Source: Verrucomicrobiota bacterium (GTDB lineage: Bacteria > Verrucomicrobiota > Verrucomicrobiia > Limisphaerales > UBA9464). From it: a stretch of 18,512 nucleotides of DNA. Location: positions 1 through 18,512 of the forward strand of contig JAFLEG010000010.1 in the NCBI GenBank assembly GCA_017302195.1, read 5' to 3'. Each line of letters opens with the position of its first letter. Within the stretch, counting starts at the first letter, position 1. The notes beneath the pieces are model-generated. The model was not told the DNA's origin. It ran no database searches and was given only the letters and a program-made list of their open reading frames with translations. Both the position numbers and the translations under genes were made by a program. Below are positions 7,201 to 15,770 of the stretch, one piece after another.

Positions 7201-7463
7201 GGCAAGTTTTCAGGTGGCAGTTTTCAGTTTTCAGGAAAGAAGCACCCCAACCCTTGGTGGGGTCGTGTTCCACCGCGACCCCATATTCTTCCGCAGCGCG
7301 CGTGGACAAACCACGGGGAGCGAGGGAAGCGTCAACGCGCAACCTTTCCCGCGATCCCCGCCTCACCCCCACGCGACGGGCGGCAGAAGTCAGCGGCACG
7401 CGAAGCTCGTCCCTCCTCGGGGGACCCACTTCATCTCTCTGAGTTCCTCGCTCACCCCTTCCC
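7201..7463. other. Repeat-packed spacer between the two pump genes
   Basis: No gene is visible in these 263 nt. From left to right there is a GTTTTCA heptad tract (7206-7233), then an inverted repeat GGGGTCG/CGACCCC (7259-7265 and 7276-7282). A block matching the first pump's leader (CGCGAAGCTCGT at 7399-7410) follows, and last a decayed heptamer, TTCATCT at 7430-7436. The sequence just before ATG 7464 is pyrimidine-rich, with no Shine-Dalgarno. No clear promoter was seen, so it is unresolved whether the second pump is co-transcribed. Confidence 0.7.
7206..7233 (+). repeat. GTTTTCA heptad tract
   Basis: Four 7-bp positions in register: GTTTTCA, GGTGGCA, GTTTTCA, GTTTTCA. The period matches the TTCATCC tracts. 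On the minus strand the two heptamers read as TGAAAAC and, in rotation, TGAAGGA, which share a TGAA core. Confidence 0.8.
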
Positions 7464-10400
7464 ATGTCGCGCTTCTTCATTGACCGGCCGGTGCTGGCCA
7501 ATGTGATCGCGCTGATCACGCTGCTGCTGGGAGGCCTCGCCCTGATGCGCCTGCCGGTGGCGCAGTATCCCCCCATCACCCCGCCGACCATCCAGGTGAC
7601 GGCCAGCTATCCGGGCGCCAACGCCCGCACGCTGATGGACACGGTGGCGCTGCCCATCGAGCAGCAGGTCAACGGCGTCGAGGGCATGCTGTACATGGCG
7701 TCCACCTCGACGGCGGATGGGCGCTACACGCTGACCCTCACCTTCCAGGTGGGTACGGATCTCGATCTGGCCCAGGTGCTGGTGCAGAACCGGGTGTCCG
7801 CGGCGCTGGCCCAGTTGCCGTCCGCCGTCCAGCAGCAGGGCGTGGTGACGAAGAAGAAGTCCACCGCGATCCTGCAGATTGTCACGCTGACCTCGACCAA
7901 CGCCGTCCACGACGCCCTGTTCCTGGCCAACTATGCCACCCTCCATTTGAAGGATCGCCTGGCACGGGTGTCCGGGGTGTCGGATGTGAACGTCTTCGGC
8001 ATCGGCGAGTACAGCCTGAGGGTGTGGCTGGATCCGGACCGCATGCGCCAGCGAGGTCTGATGCCCGGCGACGTGGTGGCGGCGATCCAGCAGCAGAGCG
8101 TCCGGGTGCCTGCCGGACGCGTCGGAATGGCCCCGGCGCCGGCCGGGACCGAGGCTGCGGCCACGGTGGAGGTGGACGGCGCCCTGTCCACGCCGGAGGA
8201 ATTCCGACAGATCATCGTGGCGTTTTCGCCGGAGGGCGGCGGAGCGATCACGCGGCTGCAGGACGTCGCCCGCGTCGAGCTGGGGGCGAAGACCTACAGC
8301 CAGTTCTTCCAGCTCGACGGGCGGGCGGCGGGCGGGGTGGCGATCTACCAGTTGCCGGAGGCCAACGCCCTGGACACCGCGGAGCGGGTCCGCTCGGCCA
8401 TGGCGTCCATGGCCGCAGAGTTTCCGTCCGGCCTCACCGCCACCGTGCCTTTCGACACCACGCTCTTCGTCCGGGCCTCGGTGCGCGAGGTGTACGCCAC
8501 CCTCTTCGAGGCCGGGATCCTGGTCTTGCTGGTGATCGTGGTGTTCCTTCAGACCGCCCGGGCGACGCTGGTGCCCGCGACCACCGTGCCCGTGACGATC
8601 GTGGGATCGTTCGCGGCGCTCGCGCTGCTGGGGTTCAGCCTGAACCTGCTCACCCTGTTCGCCATCGTGCTGGCGGTCGGGATCGTGGTGGACGATGCCA
8701 TCGTGGTGGTGGAAGGAGTCACCCGGCACCTGGAGCGCGGGCTGGCGCCGCGGGAGGCCAGCATCGCGGCGATGCGCGAGCTGCTGGGACCGATCGTCGG
8801 TGTGACCCTGGTGGTGATGTCGGTGTTCCTGCCGCCGGCCTTTCTGCCGGGGATCACCGGACAGATGTACCGGCAGTTCGCGCTGGTCATTGCGGCCACG
8901 TCGCTGTTGAGCGCCATCAATGCCGCCACCCTGAAGCCGGCCCAGTGCGCGCTCTGGCTGCGGCCCCGGGCGGCCGGGGCTGCACCGAACCGGTTCGCCC
9001 GCGCGTTCAACGACGCCTTCCTTTGGGCGGAGAATGCCTATGCGCGCGGCGTGGCCCGGCTGATCCATCATCGCCGGATCGCCGTGGTCGCCGGACTGAT
9101 GCTGGCCGGCGGTGCGATCCTGGCCTTGTCCCGGGTGCCGACCGGCTTCATTCCCACGGAGGATCAGGGCTACGCCATGGTGGCGGTCCAGTTGCCCGAC
9201 GGCGCCTCGCTGGAGCGCACCGCCCAGGTGATGGATCGTGTTGTGTCGGTTTGCCGCGAACTGCCCGCCATCGAGCACACCATCGTCATCGGGGGGATGT
9301 CCCCTCTCGACAACAATGCCTCACTCGCCAATGCCGGCATCGTCTATCTCATGTTCCGTGACTGGAAACTGCGCGGACGCGGCGAGGACCTGCGCTCGAT
9401 CTACGAGGCGCTGACCCGGCGCCTGGAGGACTTTCCCGAGGCCCGGACCCTGGTGCTGGTGCCGCCGCCCATCCAGGGCCTGGGCCTGTCCGGTGGATTC
9501 CAACTGCAGTTGGAACTGACCGATGGCAGCGGAGATTTCCGACGGCTGCAGCAGGCGGCCGAGGCCATCGTGGCCGAGGCGCGGCGGAATCCGAAGATCC
9601 GCATGGCCCTTACCCCGCTTCGGGCCTCCGTGCCCCAGGTGACGGTGGATGTGAACCGGACGCGTGCCGAGACGCTGGGGGTTGCGGTGGGCGACGTTCA
9701 GGACACCGTGCAAACCTATCTGGGATCCAGCTTCGGCGGCTACGTCACCCGGTTCGGGCACAACTACATGGTCTCCATTCAGGCCGATGCCCCGTTTCGG
9801 CGCGAGGCCGGGGCGTTGATGGACTATGCAGTGCGCAGTCAGTCGGGCGCGATGGTGCCGCTGGGAACAGTGGCGGATCTGAAGGAAGCAGCCGGTCCGC
9901 CGGTGATCACCCTCTACAACCTCCGGCCATCGGCCACGATCAATGGCGCCGCCCGGGACGGCCACAGCTCCGGCGAGGCGCTGGCGGTGATGGACGCCAT
10001 CGCCCGGAGACTGCTGTCGTCCGGCATGACCTACGAGTGGACGGCGATGTCCTATCAGGAGCAGCTCGCCGCCGGATCCGCCGGCTGGATCTTCGCCCTG
10101 TCGCTGCTGCTGGTGTTCTTCGTCCTGGCCGGACAGTTCGAGAGCTGGCGCACACCGCTCGCGGTGATCCTGGCCGTGCCGCTGGCCCTGGTGGGGACCT
10201 CCGCCGCGCTGCTGGGCCTCCGGGTGGCCGACAATCTCTACGTGCAGATCGGTCTGGTGCTGCTCATCGCCCTGTCGGCCAAGAACTCCATCCTCATCGT
10301 GGGCCAGGTCCGGACGTTGATAGCCGCTGGACAGGATCTGGAGACGGCCACCGTGGACGCGTCGCGGATGCGGTTCCGTCCGATCCTGATGACCTCGCTC

Positions 10401-10580
10401 ACCTGCATCCTTGGGGTGCTGCCACTCCTGGCCGCATCCGGGGCGGGGGCCAGCGCCCGGAAGTCCCTGGGATTGGCCGTCGCGTCGGGCATGGCGGCCT
10501 CGACCTGTCTGGCCGTGCTGCTGGTGCCGCCGCTGTTCGTACTCCTGCAACCCAGGAACCGGACGCGGGCCGGGGAGTGA
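7464..10580 (+). CDS. RND multidrug efflux permease, HAE1/AcrB type (second copy)
   Basis: This 1038-aa inner-membrane RND pump is full length. It starts MSRFFIDRPVLANVIALI. Proton-relay residues are intact: D410 and D411 in GIVVDDAIVVVE, K940 in SAKNSILIVGQ, and R970 and T977 in RFRPILMTS. It aligns with the upstream pump without large gaps, sharing long identical blocks such as QQVNGVEGMLY and QVLVQNRVSAALAQLP. Differences cluster in the periplasmic porter segments, for example codons 215-240, where substrate choice is usually set. Two adjacent pumps behind one adaptor recalls MdtABC, where MdtB and MdtC form a mixed trimer; whether that applies here is inference. TM10 ends in VGQV where the first copy has VEQA. 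Confidence 0.96.
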   Translation: MSRFFIDRPVLANVIALITLLLGGLALMRLPVAQYPPITPPTIQVTASYPGANARTLMDTVALPIEQQVNGVEGMLYMASTSTADGRYTLTLTFQVGTDLDLAQVLVQNRVSAALAQLPSAVQQQGVVTKKKSTAILQIVTLTSTNAVHDALFLANYATLHLKDRLARVSGVSDVNVFGIGEYSLRVWLDPDRMRQRGLMPGDVVAAIQQQSVRVPAGRVGMAPAPAGTEAAATVEVDGALSTPEEFRQIIVAFSPEGGGAITRLQDVARVELGAKTYSQFFQLDGRAAGGVAIYQLPEANALDTAERVRSAMASMAAEFPSGLTATVPFDTTLFVRASVREVYATLFEAGILVLLVIVVFLQTARATLVPATTVPVTIVGSFAALALLGFSLNLLTLFAIVLAVGIVVDDAIVVVEGVTRHLERGLAPREASIAAMRELLGPIVGVTLVVMSVFLPPAFLPGITGQMYRQFALVIAATSLLSAINAATLKPAQCALWLRPRAAGAAPNRFARAFNDAFLWAENAYARGVARLIHHRRIAVVAGLMLAGGAILALSRVPTGFIPTEDQGYAMVAVQLPDGASLERTAQVMDRVVSVCRELPAIEHTIVIGGMSPLDNNASLANAGIVYLMFRDWKLRGRGEDLRSIYEALTRRLEDFPEARTLVLVPPPIQGLGLSGGFQLQLELTDGSGDFRRLQQAAEAIVAEARRNPKIRMALTPLRASVPQVTVDVNRTRAETLGVAVGDVQDTVQTYLGSSFGGYVTRFGHNYMVSIQADAPFRREAGALMDYAVRSQSGAMVPLGTVADLKEAAGPPVITLYNLRPSATINGAARDGHSSGEALAVMDAIARRLLSSGMTYEWTAMSYQEQLAAGSAGWIFALSLLLVFFVLAGQFESWRTPLAVILAVPLALVGTSAALLGLRVADNLYVQIGLVLLIALSAKNSILIVGQVRTLIAAGQDLETATVDASRMRFRPILMTSLTCILGVLPLLAASGAGASARKSLGLAVASGMAASTCLAVLLVPPLFVLLQPRNRTRAGE

Positions 10581-10612
10581 AGGGAGTTCGATCCTGCGGA
10601 GGCCCGTCGTCC

Positions 10613-10634
10613 GGGGCCCGGGAGCGGGTCCCCC
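10613..10634. terminator. Possible hairpin between convergent genes
   Basis: GGGG at 10613-10616 and GGGTCCCCC near 10626-10634 can pair as an imperfect GC-rich stem between the second pump (ending 10580) and the convergent DUF2490 gene (ending 10634). The location suits a shared terminator. No proper T-run follows on either strand, so support is weak. Confidence 0.25.
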
Positions 10635-11428
10635 TATTCTCCCTTTCCGAAGGGCCATCGCGACATCAGCCAGAGCGCCAGGGTGTGGTTGTTCTCCCAG
10701 ATGGCTCCTCCCCGCCGCTGGAGGGTTTGCTCCATATATCCCACCTCAAGCCGGGTGGTGTCGGTGAGCTTGCAGCCCAGCCCGAAGAACACCCGGTTCT
10801 GGTCGAAGTCATTGCCGGAGACGTTGGATCCGAAGTTGAAGAACACCTCGTCCCAGAGCGTGAGGTACCAGCGTCCGCTCCGGCTGATGGGCAGGGTGGT
10901 GCGCAGCAGGTAGCGGATGCGGTTTTCGTAGCGCCAACTGGCGACGTCCCAGTCCCCGTTGTCGAAGGCCATCTGGCCGATGAAGCGCTGTTCGAGGCGC
11001 AGGCGATGGCTCCATTCCAGGCCGAGGCCGCCGTGAGCGAAGACCACCTGCTCCCAGATCCGGTTTTCCGGGAACTCATGCGGGATGGGCAGACTGCTGT
11101 ACGGATGGGTCTCGACCCAGGCGTAGCCGGCGCTGACCGACCAGGCGCGGTTGATGGTGTAATTGACGCCCGGGCGCAGGAGGATCTGCTGCCAGCCGCC
11201 GCCGAAGTCCGAGCGGCGCCACTGGGACTCCAGGTGAATCCCCCAGGGGCCGCCCTGCACCGGATGATCCCCGGCATAGTTGATCCACAGGTTGTTGTTC
11301 GAGACCGACTCGGCGGCCGCGAGGAGGGCGAACGCCGTCGAACAAACCAGGCCCCACGCGCGGCCGATCCCGAGCCGCCGAAAGGACGGCTCGGGCGACG
11401 GTCGTTGGCTCAGGGCGGACGGCTTCAC
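10634..11428 (-). CDS. DUF2490-type outer-membrane beta-barrel protein
   Basis: This 264-aa exported protein has a signal peptide (hydrophobic core about residues 24-39, cleavage after FALLAAA). The mature part alternates short aromatic-rich strands, as in an outer-membrane barrel. The signature NDFDQNRVFFGLG (206-218) followed by LEVGYMEQ (227-234), and a late NHTLALWL (247-254), matches DUF2490 proteins, whose function is not established. The start is GTG 11428; no ATG gives a complete signal peptide. A repeat-like module lies just upstream on the same strand. It is convergent with the second RND pump and divergent from the metalloprotease, so it is probably not part of the efflux operon. 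Confidence 0.85.
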   Translation of the reverse strand: MKPSALSQRPSPEPSFRRLGIGRAWGLVCSTAFALLAAAESVSNNNLWINYAGDHPVQGGPWGIHLESQWRRSDFGGGWQQILLRPGVNYTINRAWSVSAGYAWVETHPYSSLPIPHEFPENRIWEQVVFAHGGLGLEWSHRLRLEQRFIGQMAFDNGDWDVASWRYENRIRYLLRTTLPISRSGRWYLTLWDEVFFNFGSNVSGNDFDQNRVFFGLGCKLTDTTRLEVGYMEQTLQRRGGAIWENNHTLALWLMSRWPFGKGE

Positions 11429-11641
11429 AGGCTTTTCGCAGAGGCCAGACCCCTGCCGCCGCGGCGGGATTCACTGGGACTTCGCGGACGGCTCCGCCGG
11501 AGCGTGGGAATCCCGGCCCGATTTGGCGAGACTGGCTTCCTGCGCCTGAAAATTCTTTGGCGGATTCATGCGCACCGTCTCGACTCGCTTGTGGGCGCAA
11601 TCTGTTCCGTGACTTTGGCGGGGGTGTCGCCATCGTTCGCC
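11429..11641. other. Divergent intergenic region with a repeat-like hairpin module
   Basis: This 213-nt region separates the minus-strand barrel gene and the plus-strand metalloprotease and must hold any promoters for both. An inverted structure has outer arms GGATTC (11467-11472) and GGGAATCC (11506-11513) around a tight hairpin GCTCC-GCC-GGAGC (11491-11503). The minus strand across 11465-11540 resembles short dispersed modules I associate with Verrucomicrobiota intergenic DNA. No convincing -35/-10 pair was identified. Confidence 0.5.
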
Positions 11642-14365
11642 ATGCTTCGTTGCCTGCTTCGATGGGCGCTGCTTCCGGCGCTCCTGGTTTCCGCGATGGC
11701 AGATGCCTCCGCGCCGTCCGAACTGCCCGGGCTCGACAGTCCCATGCGGGGTGTCGGGTTCCTGAAGCGGAAGCCGAAGGCCGGGGAGTCCGGGAAGGAT
11801 GAGTCCAAGAAGGAGGACGAGAAGCCGTTCGCCGAGATCATCAAGGGTTTTGAGCCGGTGACCAACGGGCTGTTCTTCCTGTACCGGATGACCAATGACC
11901 CGACCCGGGTGCTGCTGGAACTGCAGACCAACCAGTTCGACACGGTGTTCCTCTTCTCGGCCACGCAGGAGCGGGGCACGGGCGAACGCGGCCTCTACTC
12001 CTCGCAGATGGGCGGCACCTTTCCCTGTTCCTTCCGCCGGGTGGGCAAGCAGGTGCAGTGGATCGTCAAGAATCCCACCTTCACCGCCGACGCCGGCACA
12101 GCGGCCGCCCGGGCGGTGCAGCGGTCCTTCTCCGACAGCATCGCCGGCACGGTGAAGATCCTTTCCGCGCCGCATCCGGAACGCCAGAGCGTGCTGGTGG
12201 AGGCCGGCGACCTGTTCCTGAACGACTACGGCGGCTACGCCTCGCAGTTGAATGACCTGTATCCGCCGGGTGGGTTCAATTTCGACAAGGGATCGAGCTA
12301 CTTCGGACCGGTCCGCGCCTTCCCGGAGAACGTGCTCTTTGACCTCAATCTGCACTACCTCACCGGCAATCCGAAGGTGCGTTCCGCCACGCTGCCGGAT
12401 CCGCGTTCGGTGCCGCTGCTGATCGTGTACGAACTGAGCGCGGTGCGGTCCTCCGCCGGCTTCCAGCCGCGTCCGGCCGACGAACGGGTCGGACACTTCC
12501 TCACCGTGCAGCAGGACTTCACCAGCGACCGTCCGAAATCACCCTACCGCCGCCATGTGCACCGCTGGAATCTGGAGAAGCAGGACCCGTCGGCGGCGGT
12601 GTCCCCGCCCAAGCAGCCCATTGTCTTCTGGCTGGAGAACACCATCCCGCAGGAGTACCGCGCTGCCTTCCGCGAGGGGGTGCTGCTGTGGAGTCCGGCC
12701 TTCGAACGGATCGGCTTCACCAACGCCATTGAGTGCCGCCAGATGCCCGACGACGCCGATTGGGATCCGGCCGACACGCGGTACAACACGATCCGGTGGT
12801 TCGCCGGCGTGGACGCCGGATTCGCCATCGGGCCCTCCCGGGCCAATCCGTTCACCGGCGAGATCTTCGATGCCGACATCGGGTTCAGCGAGGCCATGAC
12901 CCGGAGCGTGCGGCGGCAATCCGAGGAGATGATCGAACCGGTGGTCCCGGTATCGCCCACATCGTCGAGCCGCCTGGGCGAGGTGGTCGCCCAGTGGCGC
13001 CGCGGTCTTCCGGTGGCCTGCAACTACGGGATGGAGAAGTCGGCGAAGGCGGCCTTCGCGGCCTCGGTGCTGGCGGCGCGTCCCGACGCCTCCCCGGCGG
13101 TGACCGAGCGCCTCATCCACGAGTTCCTGGTGGAGGTGGTCGCCCACGAGGTCGGGCACACCCTTGGCCTTCGCCATAACTTCACGGCCAGCACGATTCT
13201 GCCGGTGAGCGACCTGCTGAACACCAACCGCACCCACACCGTCGGGCAGGCGTCGTCGGTGATGGACTACAATCCGGTGGTGGTGGCCCTGCCCGGCGAG
13301 TCCCAGGGCGACTTCGTGCCCACCCGGCTTGGACCCTATGATTTCTGGGTCATCGAGTACGCCTACCGTCCGCTGACCCCCGGCCGGGAGGAGGCCGAGC
13401 TGCGCGCCATCGCCTCGCGGTCCGGAGATCCGATGCTGGCCTATGCCACCGACGAGGACGCCCTCGGCACCTTTTCGGTCTTCGCCATGGATCCCTATGT
13501 GAACCAGTTTGACGCCTCGTCGGATCCCCTGGCCTTTGAGCGCCGGCAACTGGCGCTGGTGCGGGAGGTATGGAAGCAGGCCGACCGGCGGCTGGTGGAA
13601 ACCGGGGAGGGGTACCAGGTGCTTCGCCGGGTGCTGAACCGGAGCTTCCGGGAGCTGCAGAACAGCGCGGGCATCGCCTCCAAGTTTGTGGGAGGCGTCC
13701 GGCTATCCCGCGCGCGCGCCGGGGATCCGGGGGGGCGTCCCCCCCTGGAACCGGTGGCCGCGGCCCGGCAGCGGGAGGCCCTGACCTTTCTGACCGAGGA
13801 GGTGTTTGACGATGCCGCCTACCGCACGCCTGCGGCCCTGATGTCCCGCCTGGCTCCGGAGCGGATGTACGGGGTGGAGGGCCTCGACGCCTTTTTCTCA
13901 GGCACCCAGCGGCTGGACTATCCGTGGCATGACCTGGTGCTCAGCGTGCAGCGGACCGCCCTGGACCGGGTGTATCATCCCGTGGTCCTGGACCGGGTGC
14001 TGGACAACGAGGTGCTGGCCCGTGCCGCGGGGCAGGAGGTGTTCCCCATGGCCGACCTGTTTTCGACCCTGGACCGCACGGTGTGGACCGAGCTGGACTC
14101 CGGCGCCGTCATCAGCAGCACGCGGCGGAACCTGCAGCGGGAGCAGTTGCGCCATCTGGTGCGGCTGGCCCTCCGGACCAACGGCGGCCAGGAAGCCCCG
14201 GAAGACGCCGCCACCCTGGCCCGGGCCAGCCTGGTCCAGTTGGGCGGGAAGGTCCGGACGGCGGCCCAGGCGTCCGGGGACTCCACCACCCGAGCCCACC
14301 TGCAGGAGACCGACGCCCGGATCACCGCCGCCCTCACTGCCCAGACCTTCCGCGTGGTGGATTGA
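11642..14365 (+). CDS. Secreted zinc metalloprotease (DUF5117/DUF4953 family)
   Basis: This 907-aa exported protease has a signal peptide MLRCLLRWALLPALLVSAMADA and a Lys/Glu-rich linker (about 40-60). A DUF5118/DUF5117-like beta-rich region (about 60-310) precedes the catalytic domain. The zinc motif HEVGHTLGLRHNF gives ligands H502, H506 and H512 with catalytic E503. A Met-turn-like VMDYNP follows at 540-545, placing it with metzincin-like peptidases. The C-terminal part continues as DUF4953-type helical sequence. No good Shine-Dalgarno precedes ATG 11642; it is chosen because the signal peptide begins there. Upstream GTG codons in frame cannot be excluded. The stop overlaps the methyltransferase start (TGATG), suggesting coupling. 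The substrate is unknown; the enzyme probably acts in the periplasm or outside the cell. Confidence 0.9.
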   Translation: MLRCLLRWALLPALLVSAMADASAPSELPGLDSPMRGVGFLKRKPKAGESGKDESKKEDEKPFAEIIKGFEPVTNGLFFLYRMTNDPTRVLLELQTNQFDTVFLFSATQERGTGERGLYSSQMGGTFPCSFRRVGKQVQWIVKNPTFTADAGTAAARAVQRSFSDSIAGTVKILSAPHPERQSVLVEAGDLFLNDYGGYASQLNDLYPPGGFNFDKGSSYFGPVRAFPENVLFDLNLHYLTGNPKVRSATLPDPRSVPLLIVYELSAVRSSAGFQPRPADERVGHFLTVQQDFTSDRPKSPYRRHVHRWNLEKQDPSAAVSPPKQPIVFWLENTIPQEYRAAFREGVLLWSPAFERIGFTNAIECRQMPDDADWDPADTRYNTIRWFAGVDAGFAIGPSRANPFTGEIFDADIGFSEAMTRSVRRQSEEMIEPVVPVSPTSSSRLGEVVAQWRRGLPVACNYGMEKSAKAAFAASVLAARPDASPAVTERLIHEFLVEVVAHEVGHTLGLRHNFTASTILPVSDLLNTNRTHTVGQASSVMDYNPVVVALPGESQGDFVPTRLGPYDFWVIEYAYRPLTPGREEAELRAIASRSGDPMLAYATDEDALGTFSVFAMDPYVNQFDASSDPLAFERRQLALVREVWKQADRRLVETGEGYQVLRRVLNRSFRELQNSAGIASKFVGGVRLSRARAGDPGGRPPLEPVAAARQREALTFLTEEVFDDAAYRTPAALMSRLAPERMYGVEGLDAFFSGTQRLDYPWHDLVLSVQRTALDRVYHPVVLDRVLDNEVLARAAGQEVFPMADLFSTLDRTVWTELDSGAVISSTRRNLQREQLRHLVRLALRTNGGQEAPEDAATLARASLVQLGGKVRTAAQASGDSTTRAHLQETDARITAALTAQTFRVVD

Positions 14366-15063
14366 TGCAAGACCAGGAACGACCAGCCGCCTTCGGTCCG
14401 GCACACGCCGCTGCCTACGATGAGCGATACGCCAAGCTGGCCCCCATGCGGGATGCTCTGCATCTGCTCATCAGCGCGGTGCTGGCCGACCTCCCTGCCG
14501 AGGCCCGGATCCTCTGCGTCGGCGTCGGCACCGGGCATGAGCTGATTTATCTCGCCCGGAAGTTTCCTGGTTGGAGGTTTGCCGCAGTGGAGCCATCGGC
14601 TTCGATGCTGGATGTCTGCCGCCGGAAGGCGGATGAATGCGGCCTTGCGTCCCGATGCGTGTTTCATGAGGGCTACCTGGAATCCCTGCCGTCTTCCGAG
14701 GACTTTGATGCGGTGACCTCGCTGCTGGTTTCCCAGTTTGTCCTGAACCTGGAGGCCAGGACCGACTTCTTCCGTGCCATCGCCCGGCGGTTGCGTCCGG
14801 GCGGGTTTCTGGTGACCGCCGATCTGGCATCCGACACGACCTCTGGGACGTACCAGAATCTGCTCGACGTCTGGCTCCGGTTGATGCGGGAGACGGGATC
14901 CCCGCGGGAGCAGATTGAGAAGCTTCGAGGCACCTACGGGCGGGATGTGGCACTCCTGCCCCTGGATGTGATGAGATCTCTCATCGTTTCCGGAGGCTTT
15001 GCGCCCCCCGTGCTGTTTCTTCAGACCGTCCTGATCCATGCCTGGTATGCCCGACGGATTTGA
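14365..15063 (+). CDS. Class I SAM-dependent methyltransferase
   Basis: This 232-aa cytosolic protein has a Rossmann-type methyltransferase core. Motif I is ILCVGVGTG (49-57), the acidic residue ending strand 2 is E76 in AAVEPS, motif IV is DFDAVTSLLVSQFV (113-126), and RRLRPGGFLVTADL (141-154) is the usual post-motif. There are no membrane segments. The acceptor (small molecule, protein or RNA) cannot be told. ATG 14365 shares its A with the protease TGA stop, and the frame starts cleanly at MQDQERPAAFGPAH. The role of a cytosolic methyltransferase coupled to a secreted protease is unclear; the overlap may only reflect compact packing. Confidence 0.88.
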   Translation: MQDQERPAAFGPAHAAAYDERYAKLAPMRDALHLLISAVLADLPAEARILCVGVGTGHELIYLARKFPGWRFAAVEPSASMLDVCRRKADECGLASRCVFHEGYLESLPSSEDFDAVTSLLVSQFVLNLEARTDFFRAIARRLRPGGFLVTADLASDTTSGTYQNLLDVWLRLMRETGSPREQIEKLRGTYGRDVALLPLDVMRSLIVSGGFAPPVLFLQTVLIHAWYARRI

Positions 15064-15234
15064 CCGTCACCTCAAGCAATGCCCTTCATTGGGGCGGTGT
15101 GCTCCTTGCCACAGGCTTCCGCCGCCCGAGGTTCATTCCATGGCAGCGGCTGGGGTCGTGGCTGGACATGGTATTGCTGGAATCCGGTTGCGCCACGCCC
15201 CGGTCCGGGGCGGTGCGGGATTCCGGGGCGTAAC
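15064..15234 (+). other. Short intergenic region with possible dispersed element
   Basis: No gene is assigned. Positions 15095-15143 resemble 15771-15815: both contain GCGGTG, then TGCC(A/G)CAGGCTT, and end in TCCATGG, suggesting two copies of a short module. From the ATG at 15140 a 32-codon frame ends in TGA 15236-15238, overlapping the next ATG as ATGA. That frame could be a leader peptide or chance. Confidence 0.4.
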
Positions 15235-15765
15235 ATGAGCGCTGCCTCTGCGATCACGCGCTTTCGCATCGCGATGACGCTGTTCATCGCCGGGTTGCTG
15301 GTCAGCGGGATCACGGCCTTCCCACTCCTGGCTGAAATGCGGCTCATGACCTCGTGGCTTGGTCTCGGAGACGCGACCTCGCCGGAAGGCTACACGGGAC
15401 TGGAGTTCTGGATTCTCACGGTAAAGTTTGGCCTTGAGGACATGTATTCGCGGTATCCGTGGATCGCCTACGGCACGGATTGGCTGGCCTTCGGACACAT
15501 CACGATCGCCTTGTTCTTCATCGGTCCACTCATCCGTCCCTCCGAGAGCCGCCTGGTGCTGCTTGCGGGAATGGCGGCCTGTGTCCTGGTGATTCCACTT
15601 GCCTTGGTGTGTGGTTCGATCCGCGGGATCCCGCTCTATTGGCGGCTGATTGACTGTTCGTTTGGCGTCTTCGGCATTCTGCCGTTGATCTACTGCCTGC
15701 GGTTGCTGCGACACATGGGTCCGAGCCTGCCGGATCAGGCCTCGGCGCGGATGAAGCATCCATGA
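15235..15765 (+). CDS. Conserved-looking four-helix membrane protein, function unknown
   Basis: This 176-aa integral membrane protein has predicted helices at about 12-33, 82-101, 106-127 and 138-157. The hydrophilic segment between the first two contains GLEDMYSRYPWIAYGTDWLAF. SIRGIPLYWRLIDCSFG between the last two looks like a conserved family motif. I recall similar uncharacterised proteins in Verrucomicrobiota and Acidobacteriota but know no function. ATG 15235 is chosen because the hydrophobic helix starts shortly after it; GGGG about 8 nt upstream is a weak ribosome site. It runs in the same direction as its neighbours, but the spacing gives no clear operon link. Confidence 0.75.
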   Translation: MSAASAITRFRIAMTLFIAGLLVSGITAFPLLAEMRLMTSWLGLGDATSPEGYTGLEFWILTVKFGLEDMYSRYPWIAYGTDWLAFGHITIALFFIGPLIRPSESRLVLLAGMAACVLVIPLALVCGSIRGIPLYWRLIDCSFGVFGILPLIYCLRLLRHMGPSLPDQASARMKHP

Positions 15766-15770
15766 TTGTC

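Noticed and set aside
10037..11641. Long upstream extension of the metalloprotease frame into the second pump
   Set aside because: This part overlaps the pump on the same strand and the barrel gene on the opposite strand, with no domain similarity. The signal peptide at 11642 marks the real start, so it is not a fusion protein.
14083..14364. Upstream extension of the methyltransferase frame
   Set aside because: It lies wholly inside the protease gene in another frame, and the ATG at 14365 with its TGATG overlap gives a normal N-terminus.
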